A stretch of 64,000 bases of DNA. It comes from DATKEJ01 sp963768715 (GTDB lineage: Bacteria; Bacteroidota; Rhodothermia; Rhodothermales; DATKEJ01). Positions within the stretch are counted from its first letter, which is position 1; every line of letters starts with the position of its first letter. The position numbers and the translations under genes were made by a program. Below, in pieces: positions 1 through 9,358 of the stretch. The notes beneath the pieces are model-generated. The model saw nothing but the letters and a program-made list of their open reading frames with translations. It ran no database searches and was not told the origin of the DNA. The stretch lies in contig CAVYJC010000007.1 of the NCBI GenBank assembly GCA_963768715.1, positions 496,001 to 560,000 on the forward strand, written 5' to 3'.

Positions 1-777
1 AACAACGTGGTGGTCAACGGAGGATTCTACGGTGCCTCTCCCTCGAACCTGGATTTCATCCTGGTCAGCGTCGACTCAGTCTCTGATGGACCGCAGATGG
101 TGAACATTGCAAACAACGTCTTCTATCTCGATCCGGCCGTCGTTGATGCCCAGCCGGACTCGGTCGTGCTCGTACCGCGCTTCAACGAGACGGCGATGAA
201 CTTCATCGAGGCAAACGGCACGGGAGACTCCAATTTCGAGGAAGAAATCAGCTTCACGAACGGCCCGGCAGAGCCGTCGGGTATTGTTGCGTCGTACTAC
301 GCCGGGGATGCCGATCCGCCGGCGCTCGACGACGGGCTTACCGGTGACCGGACGGATCCGGAAGTGAACCTCAGTCCGTTCGACTTTTCGTATTCGGATG
401 CGACCATGGCCTACGTCTCGTCGACGCTCGGCGAGCCGCTCGGTGACTTGAACTGGTTCGACATGACGCCGTCGGCGAACGAGCCGGGAGTGGATGTTCC
501 GAAGGCATTCCGCCTGATCGGCAACTACCCGAATCCGTTCAATCCGTCGACGACGATTGCATTCGAGCTCGATAACGCCGCCGAAGTCGGTCTACGGATA
601 TTCGACGTCATGGGCCGCGAGGTAATGTCCGTCGACCCGACGCTGATGGCCGCCGGCGAAGGATCGATCCTTCTCAGAGCCGATCATCTGGCTTCGGGCC
701 TCTACATGTATCGTCTCGATGCGAGAACGGCATCGAAAACACTCACACTTACGGGCCACATGACGCTCCTCAAGTAG
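1..777 (+). CDS. C-terminal part of secreted protein with type IX-like sorting domain (5' end outside window)
   Basis: The reading frame is open from the first base, so the true start lies upstream. The last ~85 residues form a type IX secretion (Por) C-terminal sorting domain: a linker, then GNYPNPFNPSTTIAFEL, then FDVMGREV and a final GHMTLLK. Proteins with this tail are exported by Sec, moved through the outer membrane and anchored or released. The upstream 160 residues contain alternating segments such as NNVFYLDPAVV that resemble the end of a right-handed beta-helix, as in many polysaccharide lyases; that part is inference. It precedes a uronate-polysaccharide locus on the same strand, which fits a role in carbohydrate breakdown. 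The substrate cannot be told. Confidence 0.8.
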   Translation, partial: NNVVVNGGFYGASPSNLDFILVSVDSVSDGPQMVNIANNVFYLDPAVVDAQPDSVVLVPRFNETAMNFIEANGTGDSNFEEEISFTNGPAEPSGIVASYYAGDADPPALDDGLTGDRTDPEVNLSPFDFSYSDATMAYVSSTLGEPLGDLNWFDMTPSANEPGVDVPKAFRLIGNYPNPFNPSTTIAFELDNAAEVGLRIFDVMGREVMSVDPTLMAAGEGSILLRADHLASGLYMYRLDARTASKTLTLTGHMTLLK

Positions 778-934
778 GAGCCCCGTATTCCTGCAGCAAC
801 CGCTCCAGGAACCGGACTGGGTAACGGCCACAGGGGGAGTGCGTCGCACTTTGAGGTGCGTCGCACTCCTCTTGGTGCCCCGGGCAGTGGGAGTCAGAGA
901 CCACGACTCGCGCATTGCCGCCTCAAAAACACTT

Positions 935-3529
935 ATGCCAAAAATCACGTCCCTACTTCTCTGTTTCGCGACGCTGTTCTGGGTCGATGCGCACACGGGA
1001 CAGGCGCAGAATCCCACGGGGCTCAGCTTCGACTTTGGACCCCTTTCAGCCGGCGGTGCGAATATTGCCGTCCGAGATACGAGCGACTATGCCGTGGGCC
1101 GAACCTTTGGCTGGATCCGTCGTCCGGACGCCGAATTTGCTCGTCCGAAACTTGCCAGATCGAGAGAGGCAGAGCTGCAGGATGGGGTTTTGGGCAGCGA
1201 CATGGTCTTCCAGGCCGACATCCCCAGTGGAAAATGGTGGATGACGCTCTACCTCGACGCTGGAATGGAGGACTCGTCCACAGTCCAGATCGCAGTAAAC
1301 GGTGTCGGGCTGGAGCCTGACTGGCAGTCTTTCGATCCACCGGCAGAGGGACGCACCGAGCTTCAACGAATCTACCGTGTTCTTCACCGGCCGGTATACG
1401 TAGGCGACAAAGGTCTCCACCTTCATCTCGTGGCCGGACAGGATTCCGTGCGGCTGCTCGCGATGACGCTTCATCCGGATCCCCAACCCACATCCCCTTC
1501 CGATACGACGCTCGTGCGGCATCTCGCGGAATTGGGAACGTGGGATGCCCTCCTGTACGATCCCGATCGTGACACGACGACAGTCTTCGAAACAATATGG
1601 TCAGCGACAAATTCCCTCGCGGTACTCCGAGCGCGCCTCGCCGCTCAGGTGACGCTGGACCCGAAGGATTCTTTCGCCTCATACTGGATCGAACAGCTCG
1701 ACATCCTGATCAAGGCGGAGCGCTATTTCGCCATGCGCGGATGGGAATGGGCCAAGAAGGATACAGGGCTTGGTCTTTTCGACCGGCTAACCCAAACGGT
1801 CATGCTGCTCGACGGACTCCTCGACCGCCCCGACATCGAAACATACCCGCTTCGCGAACGGGCGCTCTTCACGCGGGGGCGCCTTCTCTACTGGCTCGCG
1901 GAGGAACGCGGCGGCCGAGAAGAGCGCGCCAATGCGCAGGTCGATCTGGCATGGCTGCTGGAGCAACATCCCGACCAGCCGCTCCTTCGGATGTATAACG
2001 GACAGCGCGTCGAAACGCCGGACGGCTGCATCGAAACGCATGCCGATTCGGCCGCATCGCCGCCGGGATGGTCCCTTGCCCAAAAGGAGGCGCTCTGTCA
2101 CATGCGCGCGATTGCCGCGTGGTGGACGAACGTCCAGCAGGCTGACAACGGCGAGTTCGGCGGCAAGCTGGGCGACGACGTTGAGCTGCTTAGATGGTGG
2201 CCGCCCCTGATCCTCTCCGGTGACACGCTGGCCATGTCGGGCTGGCGACGATTGGCTGACGGCGTCTGGCAAAGTGATCAAATCAGCGACGGATATGCCG
2301 ATGAAGTGAGCGATGTGGAGCATTCGTCGGAGTTCATCTCCGACACGGCGCCGTTCATGGCGCTGGCCGAGGACAATCCGGTCTACGTGGATCGACTCCG
2401 GCCCTCGTACCGGCACTTCCGGGATCTCTGGTCGGGTATCACGGATAAGGGGCACCGCTTCTTCCGATCCGCCTGGTTCAGCTCGAGTAAGATCGAAACC
2501 GATCCGCCGAAGAACCGCGACGTGGGATACAACGCCCGCGCCACAAAGGCGGTACGATATCTTGCCTGGAAGACCCGCGATCTGGACGTCATCGAAACCC
2601 TGTATGAATGGTCGAAAGGATGGGCGTCCGCGGCGCTTCGGACGGATAAGGGCAAGCCGAAAGGCATCGTTCCCGCTTCGGTGCGTTTCCCAGACGAGGC
2701 GATCAATGGGGATGAGCCGAATTGGTACCAGGCAAACATGTACTGGGATTACTTCGACTGGACGCACGCCGCCGGCGCCAAGATCCTGGATCAGCTCCTC
2801 TTTACATTCACGCTCAATTCGGATGCGGCTCTTCTCGAGCCCATGTTCCTGTCGCTCGATCTCGTTCGTGACTTCGCCATGAATGGGATGCCGGCGGAGA
2901 AACCGGCGGCCGGCTCGAGGGCGTGGACCGCGGCCCGTCTGATGAGGGAATCCATGTTCTGGAGCGTCACCTCGCAATGGCGCATCTTTACGGGTGATCG
3001 ACGCTACGACGACCTGCTGAAACAGTTCGGAACGCCCTATGTCCGCTTCCGCCTAACCGGCGATCCCACCGTCCTCCTTTCCGTGCTCGAAAAGCTGAAC
3101 CAAAACCTCCGCGTGAATCGACCCCTTCTCACGTACGAAGCGATCCACACGGACCGGATCTATCTGGACGAATCAAACTGGCCACCGGAGTTCGAGGTGC
3201 AGGCGATGCTTACAGGCGACGGTATGCAGGAAGGCCTATCGCCCTATCATGCGGTATCCTGGCCGGATGGAGGACCGAACTTCACCGCCCTGGTGACAGA
3301 CAGCGGTCCAGACCGGCTCAGCGCCACGATATACTCGTTTAGCGAGCAGCCTCGCACCGTCACAGCCCGTATCTGGCAGCTCGATGCCGGGACGTATCGC
3401 GTTTCGTCGTCAGCTGGAGGTCAAACAACACAACGAGACATCGACATCGACCAGGAGGGACAGCGCGTCACACTCAACCTGCCGCCCCACGAGTCCGTGA
3501 CCGTTTCCTTCAAACGACTCGTAAACTGA
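935..3529 (+). CDS. Large secreted protein of unknown class in uronate-polysaccharide locus
   Basis: I chose the ATG at 935 because it opens a clean signal peptide (MPKITSLLLCFATLFWVDA, cleavage near GQAQ); an upstream in-frame GTG at 839 would bury it. The mature protein starts with FDFGP and a beta-rich ~150-residue region like the malectin-like or carbohydrate-binding module in front of many pectin-active enzymes. The central ~500 residues are helix- and Trp/Tyr-rich (WKTRDLDVIETLYEW, NMYWDYFDWTHAAGAK), as in (alpha/alpha) toroid hydrolases and lyases, and a small beta domain ends the protein. I do not recognise the catalytic family. Only 3 bp separate it from the GH105 gene, so the two are surely co-transcribed. 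It may be an uncharacterised hydrolase or lyase acting upstream of the GH105 and GH2 enzymes. Confidence 0.75.
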   Translation: MPKITSLLLCFATLFWVDAHTGQAQNPTGLSFDFGPLSAGGANIAVRDTSDYAVGRTFGWIRRPDAEFARPKLARSREAELQDGVLGSDMVFQADIPSGKWWMTLYLDAGMEDSSTVQIAVNGVGLEPDWQSFDPPAEGRTELQRIYRVLHRPVYVGDKGLHLHLVAGQDSVRLLAMTLHPDPQPTSPSDTTLVRHLAELGTWDALLYDPDRDTTTVFETIWSATNSLAVLRARLAAQVTLDPKDSFASYWIEQLDILIKAERYFAMRGWEWAKKDTGLGLFDRLTQTVMLLDGLLDRPDIETYPLRERALFTRGRLLYWLAEERGGREERANAQVDLAWLLEQHPDQPLLRMYNGQRVETPDGCIETHADSAASPPGWSLAQKEALCHMRAIAAWWTNVQQADNGEFGGKLGDDVELLRWWPPLILSGDTLAMSGWRRLADGVWQSDQISDGYADEVSDVEHSSEFISDTAPFMALAEDNPVYVDRLRPSYRHFRDLWSGITDKGHRFFRSAWFSSSKIETDPPKNRDVGYNARATKAVRYLAWKTRDLDVIETLYEWSKGWASAALRTDKGKPKGIVPASVRFPDEAINGDEPNWYQANMYWDYFDWTHAAGAKILDQLLFTFTLNSDAALLEPMFLSLDLVRDFAMNGMPAEKPAAGSRAWTAARLMRESMFWSVTSQWRIFTGDRRYDDLLKQFGTPYVRFRLTGDPTVLLSVLEKLNQNLRVNRPLLTYEAIHTDRIYLDESNWPPEFEVQAMLTGDGMQEGLSPYHAVSWPDGGPNFTALVTDSGPDRLSATIYSFSEQPRTVTARIWQLDAGTYRVSSSAGGQTTQRDIDIDQEGQRVTLNLPPHESVTVSFKRLVN

Positions 3530-3532
3530 CCC

Positions 3533-5449
3533 ATGGTATCACATCCGAGTCGAGGAGCAACTACGACCGGCGCGTGGAGCGGACCTCCCCCGGCTTCCTC
3601 CGGAAGGGGACCATCGTGGCGCTTGTCGTTGATCGGACGTCGATGGCAGTCCGTCGTCGCGATGTTCGTGGCACTCCTGGCCGGGGCGTGTCCTTCGTTC
3701 GCGCAAAGCACCGACTTTCCCCGAGACGTTGCCGTTCGCGTGGCGGATCGCCTCGTCGCAGAGACGAGATTTGATTTCAAGCCGATCCTCCAGCGGGGCA
3801 AGCAGGAAGGGTTCTATGTAGTCGACTTCTTCGACACGTTCGGCTCATCGGAGGAGGGTCTCTATTACGCAGGCACACTCCTCGAAATCGACTCAACTGT
3901 CTCAGATAACGACCTGTCAGACCTCGCGCTGGGGATAAGTCATTCTACCGGAGCGCTTCAGATCAGAATCGACGACGAGCCGGTCTTCTTCGACGCCACC
4001 GCACGCGACGGTTCGCTGCGGAACCTCGACTACGACCTCATTCGTCCCGACACGACGGTCCCCCTGCAACTTGGTCGCGGATCGCACCGGGTGCGCATCA
4101 AATTCGAGCCCACGGGAGATTCCGCTGTCCTGGACCTCGGACTCGTTCACGCCGGCAGCGAGATTTCCTTTGAGCATGCAGAGCTTTCGGCGCCTGGACT
4201 CGCCAATGCGCCGGAGTCCATTCGCTTTCTCGTGATCGGGCCTTTCGACGCGGGTGAGCACGGCATCGAGACGGAGGCCGGGCCCGATCGGGAATGGCTC
4301 AATCTCACTGTCGATTACGACGGTTTGAACGGGAAACCTGTCCGGTGGGATATTCCTCGGGTGCACCTCATCCGCGACCATCCCGAACATCTCGATTACT
4401 CCGACTGGCGCTACTTCTCCGGCACATTTCTGGATGCACTCTATTCGGTTTCCGATACGTTCGATAACCTCGATTGCACGGTTTACATTAACCGGCACCT
4501 CGACTTCTTTCTCGATCACCGGGATGTCATCGCCGCCGAGCGGAAGGACTACCACCTGATCCAGAGCGCCTTCGGCCACTACTTCCGCGCGTCGCTGCTC
4601 GACGACATGGGCATGCAGGCGGTGCCTTTTGCGGATCGGCTGCTGAGAGCACGTAGCGTGCCGGGAGCGTCTGCCGATGGTCGCGACCTTGAACTGGTGA
4701 AGCACATCGCAGACTACGTGTACGCCAGGGCGCGCAGGCTACAAGACGGAACGTTTGCCCGCCTCAACCCGGATTCACTGACGGTCTGGGCTGACGACAT
4801 GTTCGTCGGATCGATAATCCTCATCCGGGCGGCCCGACTCCTGCGCCGGCCCGAGTATCGAGCCGAAGCGGTGCGACAGGTCTTACTCATCCACCAACAC
4901 CTCAGCGATCCCGAATCGGGACTGTACTGGCACGGATGGTTTGCACGGACCGACCGGCACTCTTCGAGCAAGTGGGGGCGTGCAAACGGCTGGACGATGA
5001 TGGCCAAAACCGAGTTGCTGCTGAACCTGGATCCGAAGAATCCGGACTATCAGAAAGTGCTCAAACTCTTTCAGAACCACGCGGCGGCCCTTCTCAAGGT
5101 CCAGAGCCCTGGCGGCCGCTGGCATCAGGTGCTCGATAATCCTGACACGTACCTCGAGACTTCGGCCACCGCCATGTTTGTACGGGCCTTCGCCGAAGGC
5201 ATCAGGAACGGTTGGCTACCTCGCAACGAATACCTCGAGGCCACGCAAAGAGGTTGGAAGGCGGTCGCCGGCCAAGTCCGGGACGACGGCATGGTCGAGG
5301 GGATCGTCCGCGGAACGCCGATATTTTATTCCGACGACGAATACGAGAATCAACCCACACGTCTCAACGATCCACGCGGGCTCGGCGCCGTGCTTTACGC
5401 CGCGGCGTCGATGGAGAAGCTCGACCGCTGGTTGAACGACGACAAATAG
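3533..5449 (+). CDS. GH105-family unsaturated glucuronyl/galacturonyl hydrolase with N-terminal extension
   Basis: Family GH105 (YteR/RhiN-like) hydrates the 4,5-unsaturated uronic acid left by a polysaccharide lyase, releasing it from the oligosaccharide. Hallmarks visible are WADDMFVG at residues 419-426 (the catalytic aspartate region), WGRANGW at 481-487 and YLETSATAMF near 540. An N-terminal ~270 residues of beta-type sequence precede the (alpha/alpha)6 barrel; GH105 cores are usually about 370 aa, so this is a two-domain form. The annotated ATG gives a long N-region. The hydrophobic segment before ACPSFAQ looks like a signal peptide, and the real start may be an internal TTG or GTG. It sits between the large secreted protein and the GH2 gene in one operon. 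Substrate could be ulvan, rhamnogalacturonan or glycosaminoglycan fragments. Confidence 0.85.
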   Translation: MVSHPSRGATTTGAWSGPPPASSGRGPSWRLSLIGRRWQSVVAMFVALLAGACPSFAQSTDFPRDVAVRVADRLVAETRFDFKPILQRGKQEGFYVVDFFDTFGSSEEGLYYAGTLLEIDSTVSDNDLSDLALGISHSTGALQIRIDDEPVFFDATARDGSLRNLDYDLIRPDTTVPLQLGRGSHRVRIKFEPTGDSAVLDLGLVHAGSEISFEHAELSAPGLANAPESIRFLVIGPFDAGEHGIETEAGPDREWLNLTVDYDGLNGKPVRWDIPRVHLIRDHPEHLDYSDWRYFSGTFLDALYSVSDTFDNLDCTVYINRHLDFFLDHRDVIAAERKDYHLIQSAFGHYFRASLLDDMGMQAVPFADRLLRARSVPGASADGRDLELVKHIADYVYARARRLQDGTFARLNPDSLTVWADDMFVGSIILIRAARLLRRPEYRAEAVRQVLLIHQHLSDPESGLYWHGWFARTDRHSSSKWGRANGWTMMAKTELLLNLDPKNPDYQKVLKLFQNHAAALLKVQSPGGRWHQVLDNPDTYLETSATAMFVRAFAEGIRNGWLPRNEYLEATQRGWKAVAGQVRDDGMVEGIVRGTPIFYSDDEYENQPTRLNDPRGLGAVLYAAASMEKLDRWLNDDK

Positions 5450-5473
5450 CTCATCTCTACAGGCCCGCGCTCC

Positions 5474-7357
5474 ATGGTGCATCCCCAACAGAATCGACAT
5501 CGTTCGATCATCGACCTGAGCGGTTTCTGGCGCTTCCTGCCGGATCCCGACGATGCCGGAGTCGACGCCGGGTGGCACGATAAGTCACTTGATCAGGGAG
5601 CGTGTACGATTGCCGTCCCGGGAGCCTGGAACGAGCAGTTGGCCGAACGGGGACTGATGAACTACGTCGGTCCCGCCTGGTACGAGACAATCATTGAAGC
5701 CGACAGCGCCGGAAGACGCGTCACCCTGTACGTAGGCGCCGCCGACCACGAGGCGACGATCTGGATCAATGGCCGCCAGGCAGGATCGCATACCGGCGGA
5801 TATCTGCCTTTCGAAATAGATTTGACGGAGGCCTGGATCGTCGGAGGACGGAATCGCCTGACAATTCGTGTAGACTCCAGGTTGAGCATGGAGACGCTTC
5901 CGCAGGATGTCGATCCAAACGATCCACTCTACAGTGGCCCGGCCTACGAGCGGCGGCATCTCTTCCCGCCGACGCGCTTCGATTTCTTCCCCTATGGCGG
6001 ACTGACCCGTCGTGTCAGTCTCGTCCTCACCGGTCAGAGCCACATCGACCAGGTTCGGGTTCGTTCACAACTCGACGGCCTGGTAGCCGTGTTCGGACAC
6101 GCGTCGGGAGGCCGCAAACTGCGAGTCAGCATACTCGATCGGACCGGTCGTACGGTCGCGGAGCACGAGGACATCGTCACGAACGGCACATTCGCCCTCG
6201 AAGCACGCATTGCTTCGGTTCATCCGTGGTCGCCGTCCGATCCCTATCTGTACACCGCCCGGTTTTCGCTGCTGGACGAAAACGCTACAGAAGTCGATAC
6301 GTACGAGCAGTCTTTCGGCGTCCGGGAAGTCAGCGTTAGCGATGGTCAGTTACTTCTGAATGGAGAGCCCTTGTTTCTGACCGGTTTCGGAAAGCACGAG
6401 GACTATCCCATTGTCGGGCGAGGGCAATTCCGTCCCGCCTACGTACGCGATTTCGAACTCATGCGGTGGATCGGCGCAAACTCGTTTCGGACCAGTCACT
6501 ATCCGTATGACGAGGAGCTGATCAGCCTGGCGGATCGCCTTGGATTTCTTGTCATCGACGAGGTACCTGCCGTCAGTCTCGGCTTTCCAGGTGACGATTT
6601 CGGCGACCTCCAGCCGCTTCTGGACAACCACAAGAGGGCGCTTTCGGAGTTAATCGATCGGGACGTCAATCATCCGTCGGTAATTGCCTGGTCCACGACG
6701 AACGAGCCGAATCTGTGGTCGGAGCCCCACTATCAGAACGAGGCGAGTAGCCGGTATTTTCGTGAGGTTTACGAGCACGTCAAAGGCATCGACGAAACGC
6801 GTCCGGTCATGGCCATCATCATGGGCCGGTACGCAGAGGCGGACGTTGCCCTGGACGCATGCGACATCATCGGCATCAACCGGTATTTCGGCTGGTACAC
6901 GGATCCTGCTCAACTCGACCTGGCTTCGGAGCAGCTCGACCGTGAGCTCGAGGCGCTTTACGCCCGCTACGGGAAACCCATTGTCGTGACCGAGTTCGGG
7001 GCTGATACTGTCGAAGGATACCATGCCACAACGGCACAGATGTTCACCGAGGAGTTCCAGCAGGCTTTCCTGATGACCTATGCTCGGATCATCGAATCCA
7101 AGCCTTTTTGCGCCGGCGAGCACGTCTGGAATTTCGCCGATTTCCGTACGCCGCAGCATTTCAGGCGGGTCGTGCTGAACAAGAAGGGCGTCTTCAACAG
7201 GAGTCGCGAGCCCAAGATGGCAGCATTTGCCTTGCGCGATCACTGGTGCGAGCTCGAACGTGTCGCCGATGCGCACAGGCCGTCGCCGGCAGATCCCTCC
7301 TTCCTCGTTCCCGACATGAAAGGATCGAACACGCGGCCGACCGAAGGACGAGCATGA
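5474..7357 (+). CDS. GH2 beta-glucuronidase-like glycoside hydrolase
   Basis: The three-domain GH2 layout is present: a jelly-roll sugar-binding domain (about residues 10-180, with GPAWYE and ATIWINGRQAGSHTGGYLPF), an immunoglobulin-like domain, and a TIM barrel from about 290. The acid/base is E411 in STTNEP and the nucleophile is E507 in VVTEFGADT; the EFGADT form is typical of beta-glucuronidases rather than beta-galactosidases. At 627 aa the length is normal. No signal peptide is visible, so it probably works in the cytoplasm on imported oligosaccharides. Its stop overlaps the start of the symporter gene by 4 bp (ATGA), implying translational coupling. Precise specificity, glucuronide versus galacturonide, is not provable here. 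Confidence 0.88.
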   Translation: MVHPQQNRHRSIIDLSGFWRFLPDPDDAGVDAGWHDKSLDQGACTIAVPGAWNEQLAERGLMNYVGPAWYETIIEADSAGRRVTLYVGAADHEATIWINGRQAGSHTGGYLPFEIDLTEAWIVGGRNRLTIRVDSRLSMETLPQDVDPNDPLYSGPAYERRHLFPPTRFDFFPYGGLTRRVSLVLTGQSHIDQVRVRSQLDGLVAVFGHASGGRKLRVSILDRTGRTVAEHEDIVTNGTFALEARIASVHPWSPSDPYLYTARFSLLDENATEVDTYEQSFGVREVSVSDGQLLLNGEPLFLTGFGKHEDYPIVGRGQFRPAYVRDFELMRWIGANSFRTSHYPYDEELISLADRLGFLVIDEVPAVSLGFPGDDFGDLQPLLDNHKRALSELIDRDVNHPSVIAWSTTNEPNLWSEPHYQNEASSRYFREVYEHVKGIDETRPVMAIIMGRYAEADVALDACDIIGINRYFGWYTDPAQLDLASEQLDRELEALYARYGKPIVVTEFGADTVEGYHATTAQMFTEEFQQAFLMTYARIIESKPFCAGEHVWNFADFRTPQHFRRVVLNKKGVFNRSREPKMAAFALRDHWCELERVADAHRPSPADPSFLVPDMKGSNTRPTEGRA

Positions 7358-9090
7358 TACTTGGCCTCAGCAGTTTCGACTGGTTTGTTATCATCGCGTA
7401 CCTGCTGACGATCATCGGCATCGGTCTCTACAGCAATCGTCGCGTCAAATCAACCGGCGATTATTTCATGGGGGGACGCAAATTCGGGAAGCTCCTCATG
7501 ATCGGCCAGGCGTTCGGCACGGGTACGCAGACGAGCCAGGTAGTCGCCGTTAGCGGAGGCGCCGCGCGTGTCGGGCTCGCCGGCATTTGGTTCCAATGGC
7601 TGTACCTGTTCTCGACGCCGTTCTACTGGCTGCTCGCCCCGATATACCGTCGCCTGCGGTACCTCACGATCGGCGACTTCTTCGAGAAGCGCTACGGCAT
7701 GGGCATGGGAGCGACGTATGCGAGTGTCGGACTGCTTTATTTCGCGGTGACAACCGGAATCATGCTCAAAGGCGCCGGCGTGACCATAGAGGCCATTACA
7801 GGAGGCGCGGTATCGACAAATGCGGCAGTGATCGCCATGGCGGTGTTTCTGCTCGTTTACTCCTCCATCGGCGGCCTCGTGGCCGCCGTCAGGACGCAGA
7901 CCGTCCAGGGTCTCTTCATTCTCATCCTATCATTCCTGCTCATCCCTTTCGCCCTCATGGCAGCCGGTGGACTCGAGGGCGTGCAGGCGCGACTGCCCGC
8001 CGGTCATGACTGGTTCAGTCTCGTAAGCACGGAGGAAGTGACGCTCTTTTACATCATCATGGCGGTCATCAACGGAATGGTAGGAATCACCGTGCAGCCG
8101 CATCATATGGCCATCAACGGAGCCGGCAAGGATGAGATTGCCTGTCGCACGGGGTGGACGTACGGAAACTTCATCAAGCGCTTCGCCACGCTCGGGTGGG
8201 CGATTTCCGGAATCTTCATTGTGTCGCTTTTCCCGATTCTGGCCCAAGCCGATCGCGGCGAACGTGAATTGGCTTTCGGGATGGCCGCAAGACAGCTGCT
8301 CCCGTCGGGGCTCGTCGGTCTCCTTGTCGCCGCCGTGGTGGCGGCGGTCGTCGCCGGCGCGAGCTCATTCATGGTCAACGGCTCGGCACTTTTTACACGC
8401 AACTTCTACCGCCGCTTTCTCAGGCGCGATGCGACGGAAGCGCATTATCTCGCCATTGGACGGTTCGGGTCGTTCTTCATCGTGGTCGTGGGCGTCGGCA
8501 TCAGCATTCTGCTCGAAAGCGTCGTTGCCGGCCTGGAACTAGGCTGGCGAATTATGGCCTTCATGGGCATCGCCTTCTGGACGGCCGTCGTCTGGCGGCG
8601 TGCCAATCGCTACGGAGCGTGGTCATCGCTGATCGTGACCGCCATTCTCTCCGTATGGACGACAAATCTGGGCTGGGACTTCGCCTCACAGGCCGCACTC
8701 TACCTCCCGGTCGGTTTTGCGACGATCGTCGTGGTGAGCCTGCTGACCAAACCAGAGGACGAACGACTGCTCGACGAATTCTACGCGCTCCTTCGAACAC
8801 CCGTCGGTGAGGAGCACCTTCTGAAAGCGGCCGGGATAGAAATCGTTTACGAGGCGGAGCTTCCGGATGTAGTCGTCCAGGAAGAAGCCGCTCCCTCAAC
8901 CGAGCCTATTCACGACGACACCGTCGCGGCAAGGCGAGGCGAAAGCCTGCTGCTCACGAACCTCCTGTCGCTGCACAAGAACTTTTCGTGGCGCCGATAC
9001 CGCGTCGATCTCAAAGGATTTCTTGTCGCCTGGGGGCTCGTCGGCGTCCTGCTCCTCGTTGCGTTCGGGATCTCCGCGGCGTTGTCGTAG
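7354..9090 (+). CDS. Sodium:solute symporter (SSS family), probable uronate/oligosaccharide importer
   Basis: A polytopic membrane protein of 578 aa with about 13-14 hydrophobic segments. Early family features are visible: DYFMGGRKFGKLLMIGQAFGTGTQTSQ and GIWFQWLYLF (each read in parts), the region that forms TM1-TM3 in SSS transporters. A longer frame opens upstream at 7108 but lies inside the GH2 gene; the ATG at 7354, overlapping the GH2 stop, is the natural start. An SSS symporter would use the sodium gradient to import sugar acids released outside the cell. The Rnf pump encoded later in this window could supply that gradient if it is sodium-linked (inference). A soluble charged loop lies near residues 470-540. 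Confidence 0.88.
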   Translation: MILGLSSFDWFVIIAYLLTIIGIGLYSNRRVKSTGDYFMGGRKFGKLLMIGQAFGTGTQTSQVVAVSGGAARVGLAGIWFQWLYLFSTPFYWLLAPIYRRLRYLTIGDFFEKRYGMGMGATYASVGLLYFAVTTGIMLKGAGVTIEAITGGAVSTNAAVIAMAVFLLVYSSIGGLVAAVRTQTVQGLFILILSFLLIPFALMAAGGLEGVQARLPAGHDWFSLVSTEEVTLFYIIMAVINGMVGITVQPHHMAINGAGKDEIACRTGWTYGNFIKRFATLGWAISGIFIVSLFPILAQADRGERELAFGMAARQLLPSGLVGLLVAAVVAAVVAGASSFMVNGSALFTRNFYRRFLRRDATEAHYLAIGRFGSFFIVVVGVGISILLESVVAGLELGWRIMAFMGIAFWTAVVWRRANRYGAWSSLIVTAILSVWTTNLGWDFASQAALYLPVGFATIVVVSLLTKPEDERLLDEFYALLRTPVGEEHLLKAAGIEIVYEAELPDVVVQEEAAPSTEPIHDDTVAARRGESLLLTNLLSLHKNFSWRRYRVDLKGFLVAWGLVGVLLLVAFGISAALS

Positions 9091-9091
9091 G

Positions 9092-9119
9092 GGTTCTTGG
9101 CTCTTGGCTCAGGGTTCGG
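9092..9119. repeat. Heptad tandem repeat, 4 degenerate units (GGCTCTT type)
   Basis: Units GGTTCTT, GGCTCTT, GGCTCAG and GGTTCGG follow one another with exact 7-bp period, starting 1 bp after the symporter stop codon. Confidence 0.7.
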
Positions 9120-9193
9120 TTGACAAGTGAGGAATGCCGCAATTCGGTTATCCGCGCGGGGCATCACCCGACCGACGGCGGCAGCCATTCCGC

Positions 9194-9214
9194 GTTCATC
9201 ATTCATCGTTCATC
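9194..9214. repeat. Heptad tandem repeat, 3 units (TTCATC-G/A type)
   Basis: GTTCATC, ATTCATC and GTTCATC in tandem, within the convergent gap between the symporter and the isomerase gene. Confidence 0.6.
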
Positions 9215-9227
9215 GTTGTGAGCCTTG

Positions 9228-9291
9228 GATTCCCGCCCGGCCTTCGTCAAGCTTCGTCGGGTCTCCGACCTGCGCGGGTATGACGAGGCTG
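9228..9291. repeat. REP-like inverted element (GGATTCCCGC ... GCGGGTATGACG)
   Basis: The stretch begins GGATTCCCGCCCGGCCTTCG and ends GCGCGGGTATGACGAGG. It resembles the common bacterial intergenic element with CCCGC...GCGGG arms and a flanking ATGACG word, also seen at 10341-10445. The arms are imperfect. Confidence 0.5.
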
Positions 9292-9298
9292 AACCATT

Positions 9299-9354
9299 GG
9301 CACCTGGCACCTGGCACTCCGCACTCCGCACCTCGCACCTCGCACCTCGCACGT
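9299..9354. repeat. Heptad tandem repeat, 8 units (CGCACCT type)
   Basis: Eight consecutive 7-mers: GGCACCT twice, GGCACTC, CGCACTC, CGCACCT three times, CGCACGT. It ends 4 bp before the stop codon (minus strand) of the isomerase gene, that is, directly downstream of that gene. Confidence 0.8.
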
Positions 9355-9358
9355 GTGC

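Noticed and set aside
1787..2977. 396-aa minus-strand frame within the large secreted protein gene
   Set aside because: Antisense shadow, Arg/Gly-rich, with no start context or domain.
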